In this document: positions 46,298 to 55,029 of the stretch, one piece after another
How positions within the stretch are numbered: position 1 is the stretch's first letter
How the letters are laid out: every line of letters starts with the position of its first letter
Assembly (NCBI GenBank): GCA_035048495.1
Contig: CM068540.1
Span: forward strand, 1,658,829-1,722,828
Length of the DNA: 64,000 nucleotides
Reading direction: 5' to 3'
Source: Euptelea pleiosperma
Taxonomy: Eukaryota; Streptophyta; Magnoliopsida; Ranunculales; Eupteleaceae
The notes under the pieces: model-generated
What the model saw: only the letters and a program-made list of their open reading frames with translations
Database searches by the model: none
What the model was told of the DNA's origin: nothing
Position numbers and translations under genes: made by a program

Positions 46298-46430
46298 TGG
46301 TATCAAAGCAGGTCATCCACTGACATGTGCTCGTCATCCGCCACTTTTACGACGGACGACATTGTCGTATTTCGCCCAGTAATCATCACCACCATCAACC
46401 ATTAGATTTTCGTCCGCATTTTTCATCTTT

Positions 46431-46631
46431 GTACTTACTAAGGCTGCTGACACTAATGCCGTGCCCCAGACCACAGCTTACACCCAACATAGTTACGTTG
46501 ACACTGCCTGGACCGATTGAGATACAATCATCACCGGTGCCTATTACCGATTATATGATACTGATCCCGATCGATAAGCCGATGTAGATTCCGTCTGTAT
46601 TGGGGTTGTCCTTAGGTGCAGTGACAGTAAC
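46431..46631 (-). pseudogene. GH28 fragment, copy 27, cut by a MITE
   Basis: Only the last third is present. NTD, DDC and GHG are all kept (SPNTDGIY-like, GTGDDC, GHGIS), but a TAA lies before the DDC motif. The fragment ends abruptly at GTGACAGTAACG, where a CCACGTGG-type MITE takes over. This is the right border of the array. Confidence 0.8.
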
Positions 46632-46892
46632 GTATGGATGTTTGGCCAATCCCTAGGTAGACCTATATACCAAATATCAGCCTGATTAGTGATTTCAAGC
46701 CTTTGGCTATGAGTACCCCAAATAAGGCTAGAAATCTATAGTTAAAAATCAACTCATGAAAACGACACCAATCAAATCCTTAAAAATCACTAATCATGCT
46801 GATTTTTTGCATGTAGGTCAACCTAGGGATAAGCCAAGCATCGATATGGTCAGCGATCTCTAAGTGTGTGCCATGTGCATTGCACGTGGCAT
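46632..46892. mobile_element. CCACGTGG-type MITE at the array border
   Basis: It starts inside the left arm (GTATGGATGTTTGGCCAATC), has the TCAGCCTGATTAGTGATTTC core and its inverse, and ends CATTGCACGTGGC. The missing outer left end suggests that the array-MITE junction arose by deletion rather than clean insertion. Confidence 0.65.
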
Positions 46893-47012
46893 TCCCCTAG
46901 TAATATTAAAAGAAAATGTCTTCTTATGATTCCGGATCAATAATGGTAGCCTTGACTCGATCCCCTGTGAAAACCTAGGAAAATGCTACTCCACGGAAGA
47001 TCGGACAAAAAA

Positions 47013-47150
47013 GTATATGGTTGAGGTTATTGACCGTCGGATTCAAGAAATTCACAGCCAATGAGGCAGCAACTGCAAAGCTTTAAATAGTTGTTGCTTG
47101 TGACTGTGGATCTCTTGAATCCAACAGTCAATGGCCTCAACTGCTCATAT
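47013..47150. mobile_element. Foldback MITE
   Basis: GTATATGGTTGAGGTTATTG and GGATTCAAGA pair with TCTTGAATCC and CAATGGCCTCAACTGCTCAT on the other side. The loop is about 60 bp. It is a different family from the larger MITEs of this window. Confidence 0.65.
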
Positions 47151-47496
47151 TTTTGTTTGGTTAGATTTGTGGCCTGAAACAATTCAAATACAGGTTTGAG
47201 ACCTCTTATGGGCTAGCCCGCTTAGACAATATAGTGCGTCCTAAGTTACCTCAGGTACTTAGTCTAACATCTATTCTACTTATTAAGAGACGGAGGCCTT
47301 TCTTGCGTCACCCTAAATCCAATATCCACAGGGGCTCTTTTCATTTTTAAATTTTTTTTATTTTATAAGGCTGCTTTGGTCATTTAACAATTAACATTTT
47401 AACATAACTGTGAAAGCATTTATTGAACCCCGAGTTCATGAACTCTCCCCAAGCAAAAAAGTGATGATGCCATCGAAGATGATGACAAACCCACAG

Positions 47497-47798
47497 TGTG
47501 AGCCATGTGGCACGCTATTAGAGGCTACTAACCATGTGGATGTTTGACCCATCCTTAGATGGACCTAAGTAACAAAAAATCAGCTTGATTAGTGATTTCT
47601 AACCTCTGAATCTGAGTACCACAACTACTACTAAGAATTCACGGTCAAAAATAAATAATGAAAAAGACTCTAATCCAATGGATAGAAATTACTAATCAGA
47701 ATGAATTTTGGCACGTAGGTTTAACTAGGGATAGGCCAAACATTTATACAGTCAATGGTCTTTAAGAGTATGCCACATGTAAGGTGCACGTGCTGTCC
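47497..47798. mobile_element. CCACGTGG-type MITE, diverged copy
   Basis: GTGAGCCATGTGGCACGCTA and the right side AGAGTATGCCACATGT are the eroded ends. The core CAGCTTGATTAGTGATTTCT and an inverse GAAATTACTAATCAG are visible. Arm mismatches suggest an old insertion. Confidence 0.6.
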
Positions 47799-48416
47799 CC
47801 CCGAGTCTGACTTTAATAAGCATGACCCATTTCTAAATTCGGGTCCATCACACATGGTCCCAAATCCAAACTATAATCCATATGGGAAGATCCAGATCCA
47901 GATCCGACCCATACGTAGAACATGGGTCGTAAATGGGTCAAATCTACACTGCAAAATAACAAGTTAATGGACCAAGTTCCAATCCTAGGATCCAACCTAC
48001 GCCGAAATTCGAACTCGAATTAGATAAACTTTCAGAATGCTTTTCCATTTGAATCTCATTACTAAATATGGATTCAAAGTGGGTCAGATATTGGGTCTGA
48101 CCCGTCCCATTTCATGTCATGGTGCTAACTTAGCTGCTAAGCAAGGATGGATTCTTTGAAGTGACCGTTGTAACGTCACTCCAAAATAGACCGGGGGACG
48201 TGGTAATGCGATGCGATCGTTCGGCTGTTGCAATGGATCAAATCACAGGACGAAATTTTATAATTTTATTGATTTTTTAATTTACTTTTAGAAAATTCTA
48301 AACTTGGCCGCGTTTCCGTTAGAAAAGGTCTTGGTGACATTTTCTTATTTATTACCAAAATGTCCCTAGTTCAGTTCATTCCAGAGTAAAATTCGGTCAC
48401 AGTGGTGTCACAATAA
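47799..48416. other. Intergenic, low-complexity GATCC/GGGTC repeats
   Basis: No gene. At 47815-48115 the sequence is rich in GACCCAT, GGATCC and GATCCAGATCC words, resembling 6520-6760. The remainder to 48416 is unassigned. Confidence 0.4.
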
Positions 48417-48712
48417 GATCCACGTGGCACATTTTTAGAGGGCGCTGACCGTACGGATGTTTGGCCAGTTCCTTGGTGGATCTGCAAACGAAAAATCAGC
48501 CTGATTAGTGATTTAAAACCTTTGGATCTTTGTACCCAAATAACGCTCAATAAAACTCAAATTCCTACTGCTAAAATCAACCATGATAATAAATTCAATC
48601 CAATGCTTAGAAATCACTGATCAGGTTTATTATTTTGTTTGTAGGCCATCCTACTGATTGGCCAAACATCCATATGGTCAGCGCCCTCTAAGAGTGTGCC
48701 ACGTGGTTCTTT
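48417..48712. mobile_element. CCACGTGG-type MITE, well preserved
   Basis: ATCCACGTGGCACATTTTTA with GAGGGCGCTGACCGTACGGA mirrors ATGGTCAGCGCCCTCTAAGA with GTGTGCCACGTGG. The arms are long and mostly matching. About 296 bp. Confidence 0.75.
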
Positions 48713-48777
48713 GTGAATGGTGATTGGCTTCGGTCACCACCCAAAGTGACCAAAGGTTTACTCTTCATTGATGGTTT

Positions 48778-49130
48778 AACAAACAGCCGTTATAACAAAA
48801 ATAACGGCTGTTATAATGGATTCGGACCTGCCGGTTATGGTTATGGCCGTTATTTTTGTTATAACGGTCCGTTATTTTGAAAATAATGATCGTTATAGCG
48901 AAAAAAAAGAGTTATTTGTTCTGAAAAAATGTTAAAAAAGCTTGACTTCCAATTTTTTCCATTATAAATTCTATTTAAAATTTGAAATTCAAATTTTGGA
49001 TTTTAGCGCCATTATTTTCCATTATTATTTCTTTTTCCGTTTTGCCCATGTGCCTTACAATCCGTTTCAATGGAAAACCGCAATGCCCCCAGTTCGTCAT
49101 ACCGTTATAACGGCCCCTTTTAAACCTTTG
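48778..49130. repeat. TAACGG-rich palindromic repeat, copy 5
   Basis: AACAGCCGTTATAACAAAAA, GGATTCGGACCTGCCGG, AAAATTTGAAATTCAAATTT, and finally CGCAATGCCCCCAGTTCGTC with ACCGTTATAACGGCCCCTTT. Same order as copy 1. Confidence 0.65.
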
Positions 49131-49361
49131 GTTCTTTCCACTTTTCCTATCTATTTTCATAGCACAATGTTGCTCACGGCCGTCACGCAAGTCTAATGGG
49201 TAGGGGTGTAAATTTGGCCTGCCGGCCGGGCCGCAGGCGGGGTGGAAAAGTAAAGCCCGGGCCGGGCCGCAGACCTGGTTTATTTAATATAGTTTATTTT
49301 GAAAAATTTTAACTAGACCGACTGGCTGAGTGGTAGATCTGCTGCTGACAGATCGCAATAT

Positions 49362-49682
49362 GAGCCACATGGCATATGCTTAGAGGATTCTAACCGTATG
49401 GATGTTTGGCTAATCCCTAAGTTGACTTACAAACCAAAAATGATACTGATTAGTGATTTCAAACCTTTCGATCTTTGTACCCCAAATAATAGTCAATAAT
49501 GCTCAAATCCCCGTTAAAACTCAACCAAAAAAAAATACAACCCAAAAAAACTACTCCAATCCAACGCTTAAAAATCACTAATCATGCTAATATTTGGTCA
49601 ATATCTCCGTCTAGTTTTGAGCGAAACATTCATGGGGTCAAACAATATCTAAGAATATACCACGTGGCTCATATTGTAGTCA
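49362..49682. mobile_element. CCACGTGG-type MITE, diverged copy
   Basis: Ends ATATGAGCCACATGGCATAT and ATATACCACGTGGCTCATAT are inverted copies. The inner left arm and the TGATTAGTGATTTC core are recognisable. The interior contains an A-rich expansion at about 49524-49550. Confidence 0.65.
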
Positions 49683-49726
49683 GTCATCTGGCTGAGCTGG
49701 CAAAGGACCTACCTTTTATCCAAGGG

Positions 49727-50123
49727 TTGGGATCCGTTGACAGATATAAAATGACAGATAATATAACAGGGACACAATATAAGCCACGTGGCATACTGTT
49801 ACAGGACTCTGGCCGTATGGATGTTTGTCCTATCCCACGGTGGACTGACAAACCAAAAATCAGCCTGATTAGTGATTTATAGGCTTTGGATTGGACTTAT
49901 TTTCATGGGCTGATCTCAACTGTGGGAATTTGAGCTGTATTTGAGGTACAAAGATGCAACACTTATAAATCCATAATCCGGCTGATGTTTGGTGTGTAGG
50001 TCCCTAATGGGATAGGACAAACATCCGTACGGCCAGAGACCTGTAACAGCGTGCCACCTGGCTTATATTGTGTCCCTGTCATTTTACCTGTCATTTTATA
50101 CCATTCAACGGAGTCCGACCCTT
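49727..50123. mobile_element. CCACGTGG-type MITE upstream of the thioredoxin gene
   Basis: GATCCGTTGACAGATATAAA marks the left outer end; a right end with CTGTCATTTTATACCATTCAACGG mirrors it. Inside are AGCCACGTGGCATACTGTTA with its inverse, and GGATGTTTGTCCTATCCCA with its inverse. It ends about 360 bp before the start codon of the ACHT4-like gene, so it sits in the promoter region. Confidence 0.75.
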
Positions 50124-50481
50124 TATCCAAAGCATATCCATTTAATTTTGTCCAGAAATCCAGGTCTGAAGAAACTTCTAGTGCAAGGTGTCATGAAGAG
50201 CATAACCCACGTACACTCAACCACAACCAGACGTCATTCATCCCGGTCTCATAGGAACAACGTACAAAGCTTCTTTACTGTCCGATTCATATATTCAGAT
50301 TTCATCATAAATATCAACGGTGAAAGAATTATTCAAATCTTTTTAAATTGTTTTTTTTACTTTCTTCTCAGCTACGTCAAGAAAAAAAAGCAACAAAAAG
50401 TTTATCTTCTTCTCTCTCTCTTCTTCTTCATCTTCTCTGTTGGTAAGAGAAAAAAAGGTTTGCAAATCATCTTGGCTTTCC
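50124..50481 (+). promoter_or_regulatory. Promoter and 5' leader region of the ACHT4-like gene
   Basis: A CT-rich tract (50407-50440, TTCTCTCTCTCTTCTTCTTC) lies 40-75 bp upstream of the ATG, as often seen in plant leaders. A TATTTCAT-type TATA box could not be settled. ACGT-containing motifs (CCACGTACAC near 50208, GACGTCAT near 50231) are present. The transcription start is unknown. Confidence 0.4.
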
Positions 50482-51723
50482 ATGGCTGAAGTTCTGAGCA
50501 AAACCAATCTGTTGTCTCCTTCATGTTCTCCTCATCTCTTCTCCGCTTCTCCCCCCAAGAACTCATCACCGCCTTCCATTACTGGGTTCCCTTCTCTGAA
50601 ACTCCAACCTCTCAAATCTTCCTCCAATAGCGACTTTCATGGAAGTCAAATCGTTCTCCAACAAGGTGAGAGGGAACCCAAGAGAGGAAATCCCAAAGCT
50701 TTGCCAGTCCAGGTATGTCAAATCCCCCATCTCTATGTTTCAAGATCGGATTTTTATTGGGTTCTTGGAGCTTAAAGCTCTGGTTAAGGTGTAGCTCTGG
50801 TTAAGGTGTTTTTCTTTGTGGATTTTCTGTTTTGGGATTTTTTCATAGCTTTCAAGATCAGATTTTTAATGGGTTTTTTTATTTTTTGGCTTTTTGGGGA
50901 AATTAAAATTGCAGATGAGCCTTTGTATTGGGAAAGCTCAGAAATGGTGGGAGAAGGGGCTTCAACCAAACATGAAAGAGATTACTTCTGCACAAGATCT
51001 CGTTGATTCCTTGTCAAACGCAGGAGATAAACTAGTTATTGTGGATTTCTTTTCTCCTGGTTGTGGAGGTTGTAAAGCCCTTCATCCAAAGGTAAGTACA
51101 GAAGATGACCTTCTAGACCAGGACTATTCTGGAAGATCCAGAATCTGAGGGATTTATGGTGTGTTCTTTGTGGGTACAGATCTGTCAATTTGCAGAGATG
51201 AACCCAGATGTTCAGTTCCTTCAGGTGAACTACGAGGAGCATAAATCAATGTGTTATAGCCTTAACGTCCATGTTCTCCCCTTCTTCCGGTTTTACAGAG
51301 GTGCCCATGGTCGTCTATGCAGCTTCAGCTGCACCAACGCTACTGTAAGTTCTAAAAAATTCTATCTTGAAGAACCCATTTTGATTTCCTCTTTTTGTTT
51401 ACTTTTGCTGATGATCTTGAGAGTCCTTTTTGTGATCTCCACAGATCAAGAAATTCAAAGATGCACTGGCTAAGCACACCACAGACCGATGCAGCCTTGG
51501 ACCACCAAAAGGGCTGGAGGAATCAGAGCTCCTCGCTTTGGCTGCAAACAAGGATCTCTCCTTCAACCACACACCAAAGCCAATAGTAGCAAAACCAGTT
51601 CCTATCCCTGCACAAGAAGAGAAAGAAGAACCAGCTCCTGCAAACGTAAATATCCCTCTCCCTTCGACCTCCAAAGCCATTAAAGACTCTGAAGAGAAAA
51701 GCTTGGTCACAGCTGGGAGATGA
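50482..51723 (+). CDS. ACHT4: Atypical thioredoxin, chloroplast (ACHT4/thioredoxin-like 1 type)
   Basis: Four exons, all in phase 0: 50482-50712, 50915-51091, 51180-51344, 51445-51723. Together they encode 283 residues. All introns have GT...AG ends. The first 77 residues are Ser/Pro-rich, like a plastid transit peptide. The thioredoxin fold runs from about residue 85 to 205 with the redox motif SPGCGGCKALHP (Cys127, Cys130), then FAEMNPDVQFLQVNYEEHKSM and the cis-Pro loop VLPFFRFYRG. The CGGC centre instead of WCGPC, and the tail with DRCSLGPPKGLEE, are typical of the ACHT (atypical Cys-His-rich) group, known in Arabidopsis to oxidise plastid targets with 2-Cys peroxiredoxin. The Pro/Glu-rich C-terminus is variable in the family. 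The symbol denotes the ACHT4/5 type; exact orthology is not proven. Confidence 0.92.
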
Positions 51724-52391
51724 TTGATTTGTGCAAATTTCAGCAACCCCATCTGCTGTACAGTTCCTTTTATTTTTAGCTTCTTGTCCATAGATCCAAC
51801 CAGTGGAGGACAGAAACAGAGATAATACTATTAGTGAAGTTCTCTTTATTTGTACATACTGATCCTATGTAGTTGCAGGCTGTTGGGTTTTTTTTAATAT
51901 TGGCCTGCTATTATTGAGACTCGAAAGGAAGAGAGATGTGGTGTTGGTTTTTGTTTTTTTGGATCTGTGTTTGGATCTTCTCTTTTGATTGTAAAAGAGA
52001 GATGTGTTATCCTTCCCATTTAAGATTGTAAAGGAGTCCCATTTATAGAAGACTTGTCTATTTTGTTGCAGTTGAGAGACTAGAAATCTTATGGTTGTAA
52101 TCTATTTTCAGATCTTTTGGCAAAGTTTTCCATCTTTATTTTAGTTCAGTTGCAGTTGCAGTTGCAGTTGCAGATGGAGATGGAGTTGTGAATTGTGATA
52201 GTAGTAGGATCAACTGAGTTTTGTGTATTTGAATAAGATCCAAATCTTTTAGAGACAAGATTTTACAAGCTACCCCTCTTCATCATCTCCAACTGCACCA
52301 AAATAATGTAGATTGAAGATTTTGCATTAGGGGTCCTCTCAACTTTACAAGCACCAAGGGAAAGGAGAGGAGTTCCAAATCCCAATATCAA
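51724..52391. other. 3' flank of the thioredoxin-like gene
   Basis: Likely 3' untranslated region and beyond; no clear poly(A) signal could be chosen. A (CAGTTG)n microsatellite of 4.5 units occupies 52147-52173. A further short minus-strand frame is not supported as a gene. Confidence 0.45.
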
Positions 52392-52788
52392 ATATATTGA
52401 GCCTAATCTAGGAAAATTAGATGAGAGAGAGAGAGAGAGAGCATCCATCTTAGAAAACCTTGTATCTTGTGTATTTGGAGAATTGTGACAGACTTAATAT
52501 ATTGAGCTTAATTTTAGAAAAATTAGAATAGAAAAGAAGAGAGAGAGAGAGCAAAGAACATCCATCTTAGAAAACTTTGTATCTTGTGTATTTGGAGAAT
52601 TGTGACAGACATAGTGGGGTTGTGGCAGTAGTAGTGAGTATATCCAGCGATTTTTCTCGATTTGTAATCCAATGATTTTCCACAGAAGGCGATGATTATC
52701 CACAGAAGGTGATGAGATGATGTCTTGAGCAGTTACGTATTTAGGTTCTATACATGTCTTGAGCAGTTACGTATTCAAGTTCTATACA
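52392..52788. repeat. Local tandem duplications with GA microsatellites
   Basis: A segment with ATATTGAGCCTAATCTAGGA, (GA)n, CATCCATCTTAGAAAAC and TTGGAGAATTGTGACAGAC (52392-52497) recurs at 52498-52612. Further on, a 34-bp unit beginning TGTCTTGAGCAGTTACGTAT occurs twice in direct succession (52721-52754, 52755-52788). A short CCACAGAAGG(C/T)GATGA repeat lies between. Confidence 0.75.
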
Positions 52789-53645
52789 TTTGCTGTTTCT
52801 CAAAGCATTTCTTTAGACAAAGACTCCGTTTTTTTCCTTTTTCGGATGGTAAATATTTTTAAGAACAGGGAGTGTGATAAATCCAAAGATTTTTCTTCCT
52901 TCAAAATCCTGCTTATGCTTATTTTGACCAAAGGACAGGGGTCTTAGCTGGTGATTCGGGTTGTTCCCTCTCAACGATGAAGCTTATCCCCTATCTTCAC
53001 AACGGCCGTGTTGTTCCGATGGAGAAGGAATAGGAAAGGGCTATATAGAACTATTTTAAAACGTATCAGCCGACCCGGTCTAGAGGGTCATGAGACACTG
53101 TAGGTGTTCGAGACTTGAAGACATAAGCCATTTGACGTGGTAAAATGCTTACCTTCTACAGATCAAAAAGATAAAGAAAGCAACAATAGTCCAATTGAAG
53201 AGGGGGGTTGGTGTCTTGATGGGCTCTTGTATTAGGTTTTAGGGTCAAGGTTTGTGCTGGTAAGTTATTTATTAATTTTTATTAGATGGGCTAAATACTA
53301 TCCAAGGATTGATGCCTGGATGGAGGGTGTTGCTTTGAGAGAAGTCTGCAACTGTTTACAGACTTAAAAGTATGCAAACAGTTTCAGTACTGTTGGATGT
53401 CCCTTGAAAAGTGTGTTATTTCGATGTTTTCAAAAAATATTTTATAAATAAAAAAAATACGTTTATCAAGGAGTATTCAATGGTGGACACAATGGATGCA
53501 TACTTTGAAGTCCGCAAACAATTGCAGACTAGATTTGAAAAGTGGATGAGGTTACGTGTGCTTTGCGAGGCATCAACGTGGCAAAAGTGCAATACACATG
53601 ATTTGAGTTTTGTGGTCCTCATTTTCCTTTTCGTTAGAGACGAGT
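52789..53645. other. Intergenic, no gene seen
   Basis: Open frames are short. The longer minus frame 53416-53886 (156 codons) overlaps a foldback element and a MITE end, has no domain, and is treated as chance. Confidence 0.4.
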
Positions 53646-53795
53646 AAAACTTCGATGACAGGAGATGACAGGGCAGCAGATCACGGCACGTGGATTTTGT
53701 AACAGCGGACCACAGTACAAATTCCACGTGCCCAGATCTTCTGCCTGTCATCTCCTTCGATGACATGGCCCGGTCATCAAAGTTGTATCCGATGA
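53646..53795. mobile_element. Short foldback MITE
   Basis: ACTTCGATGACAGGAGATGA with CACGTGGATTTTGTA is mirrored by TACAAATTCCACGTG with CCTGTCATCTCCTTCGATGA. The outer AAACTTCGATGACAGG resembles the ends of the cluster at 2.2-3.0 kb, so the two may be related. Just right of it the next MITE begins. Confidence 0.65.
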
Positions 53796-53844
53796 CGAAA
53801 TGGCAATAGAAAACAACAAAGGAAAATAGTATGGGTGGGTCTCC

Positions 53845-54190
53845 GTTGACAGATCTAAAATGACAGGGACACAAAATAAGACACATGGCACACTGTTACA
53901 GGACTCTGATCGTATGGATGTTTGTCCTATCCCATGGTGAATCTACAAACCAAAAATCAGCCTTATTAGTGATTTATAGGCTTTGGATTGGACTTAATTT
54001 CATGGGCTGATCTCAACTGTGGGAATTTGAGCAGTATTTGAGGTACAAATATGCAACACTTATAAATTACTAATCAGGCTGATTTTTGGTTTGTAGGTCC
54101 ACCATGGGATTGGACAAACATCCGTACGGTCAGCGTCCTGTAACAGTGTGCCACCTGGCTTATATTGTGTTCCTGTCATTTTAGATCTGT
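53845..54190. mobile_element. CCACGTGG-type MITE with long ends
   Basis: TCCGTTGACAGATCTAAAAT on the left and ATTTTAGATCTGTCAACGG on the right are inverted copies. The arms extend through ACAGGGACACAA and TGTTACAGGACTCTGA. It matches the element upstream of the thioredoxin-like gene closely, including GTTTGTCCTATCCCA. Confidence 0.8.
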
Positions 54191-54221
54191 CAACGGGCCC
54201 GACCCAAATTGTATTATTCAA

Positions 54222-54432
54222 AATTTTTTTTTTTTTTTTTTTTTAGTCACCATCGTGGGAGGGCCCCACGGATGAGCAGGTGAAACCTGGACCTGGTCAA
54301 GCCGGTAAATGGAATTTCTACTCTTGGCACAACTGCTCAAAGGAGGAAATCTGCCTGTGTGGATTTGACCCCAGGACCTCTCCAAAGAGGTGGATACACA
54401 CCAACCATTTGAGCTGCCATGTTGAGTGTATA
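54222..54432 (-). mobile_element. tRNA-derived SINE with 11-bp target duplication
   Basis: On the minus strand a tRNA-like head (ATGGCAGCTCAAATGGTTGG as box A region, GGTCCTGGGGTCAAATCC as box B region) is followed by an unrelated body and a 21-base A-tail (T-run at 54224-54244 on the plus strand). GTATTATTCAA flanks it exactly on both sides (54211-54221 and 54433-54443). Length 211 bp. The internal RNA polymerase III promoter boxes could drive its own transcription. An open frame over it (54280-54543) is not a gene. Confidence 0.85.
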
Positions 54433-54443
54433 GTATTATTCAA

Positions 54444-55029
54444 TCAACAAGGGCGTTTTGGCTTTAGAAGAGTGTTTTTTGGTTTTTTTAGGGCACTCAA
54501 TTTGGTCAATGAAGGGCATTTTGGTAATCTGAATTCAGACTGAGGTATCCGAACTCGTTCTATTATGATGAAGGGCATAGAGCACTCAAGCTTCAAGGTT
54601 GAGTTTGTGAGAATAGTCCTGCCATAGGGTGCCTCAAGTATTTAGGGCAGTTTTGGTATATTTTTAAGGCATAGAGCATGCTGGTCATCTGACTCATCTT
54701 TGAAGGGTAATTTGGTTTTAAGAATTTAAAACACATTATTTGCATCATATCCATGCTTGGTATCTTGTCTATAAATTGCAAGTAAATGTTTGATAATCAA
54801 ATGTTTACAGGCCGGCATGTGATCGCTTCTTGAAGATAGTTGGAGCCTTCCGCAAAGATGCAAGGGATATAGGCAACACTATGTCCAGAATTCATCAAGC
54901 TAGATTCAATCTGAATCTCAGTAGGGTTGCACTCCCATTAGAGACCGTTGTACATGTCTCTTGTACAAATTGACTAATGTAAATAATAAAATAACAAATT
55001 TAAATTGTTTGATTAAAATCCCGTTTAAA
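54444..55029. other. Intergenic, no gene seen
   Basis: Contains three phrases of the type GGGCATTTTGGTAATC / AGGGCAGTTTTGGTATA / AGGGTAATTTGGTTTTA, a style of sequence common near LTRs in plants. No LTR ends could be fixed. Confidence 0.35.

Larger units (their letters stand above)
20716..46631 (-). repeat. Tandem array of 27 polygalacturonase-retroelement chimeric units
   Basis: Almost 26 kb are made of one theme. On the minus strand each unit has the 5' two-thirds of a GH28 polygalacturonase: start MGPKLFLRS, a signal peptide (CLLFLLALVAEAQ), YNVMDYGAD, GGGTFDGQG, then SPNTDGIH, GDDC and GHGISVGSLG. It stops just after GSLGKY, so the RIK motif and C-terminal part are missing in every copy. 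On the plus strand the same unit carries TTTCTACA (the last bases of a copia LTR), TGGTATCAGAGC (tRNA-Met primer-binding site) and a leader of about 100 bp. Spacing between successive junctions (for example 21912, 22864, 23798) is mostly 930-955 bp. GH28 enzymes cut pectin in the cell wall; these copies cannot, because the fold is incomplete and most are interrupted. Confidence 0.9.

Noticed and set aside
20716..46631. Interpretation as a functional tandem cluster of polygalacturonase genes
   Set aside because: Every copy lacks the RIK motif and C-terminal part. Most have lost the start codon, a catalytic motif or the frame, and no further exons occur between units.
20716..46631. Interpretation of the regular repeats as a CRISPR-like array
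   Set aside because: The repeat unit is about 940 bp of gene and retroelement sequence in a plant genome, not short repeats with unique spacers.
49315..49360. tRNA-like GACTGGCTGAGTGGTAG
   Set aside because: It resembles a D-arm, but no anticodon stem, T-arm or acceptor pairing follows, and a MITE begins within 40 bp.
54280..54543. 87-codon plus-strand frame
   Set aside because: It lies mostly over the antisense of the SINE and its flank and has no domain.
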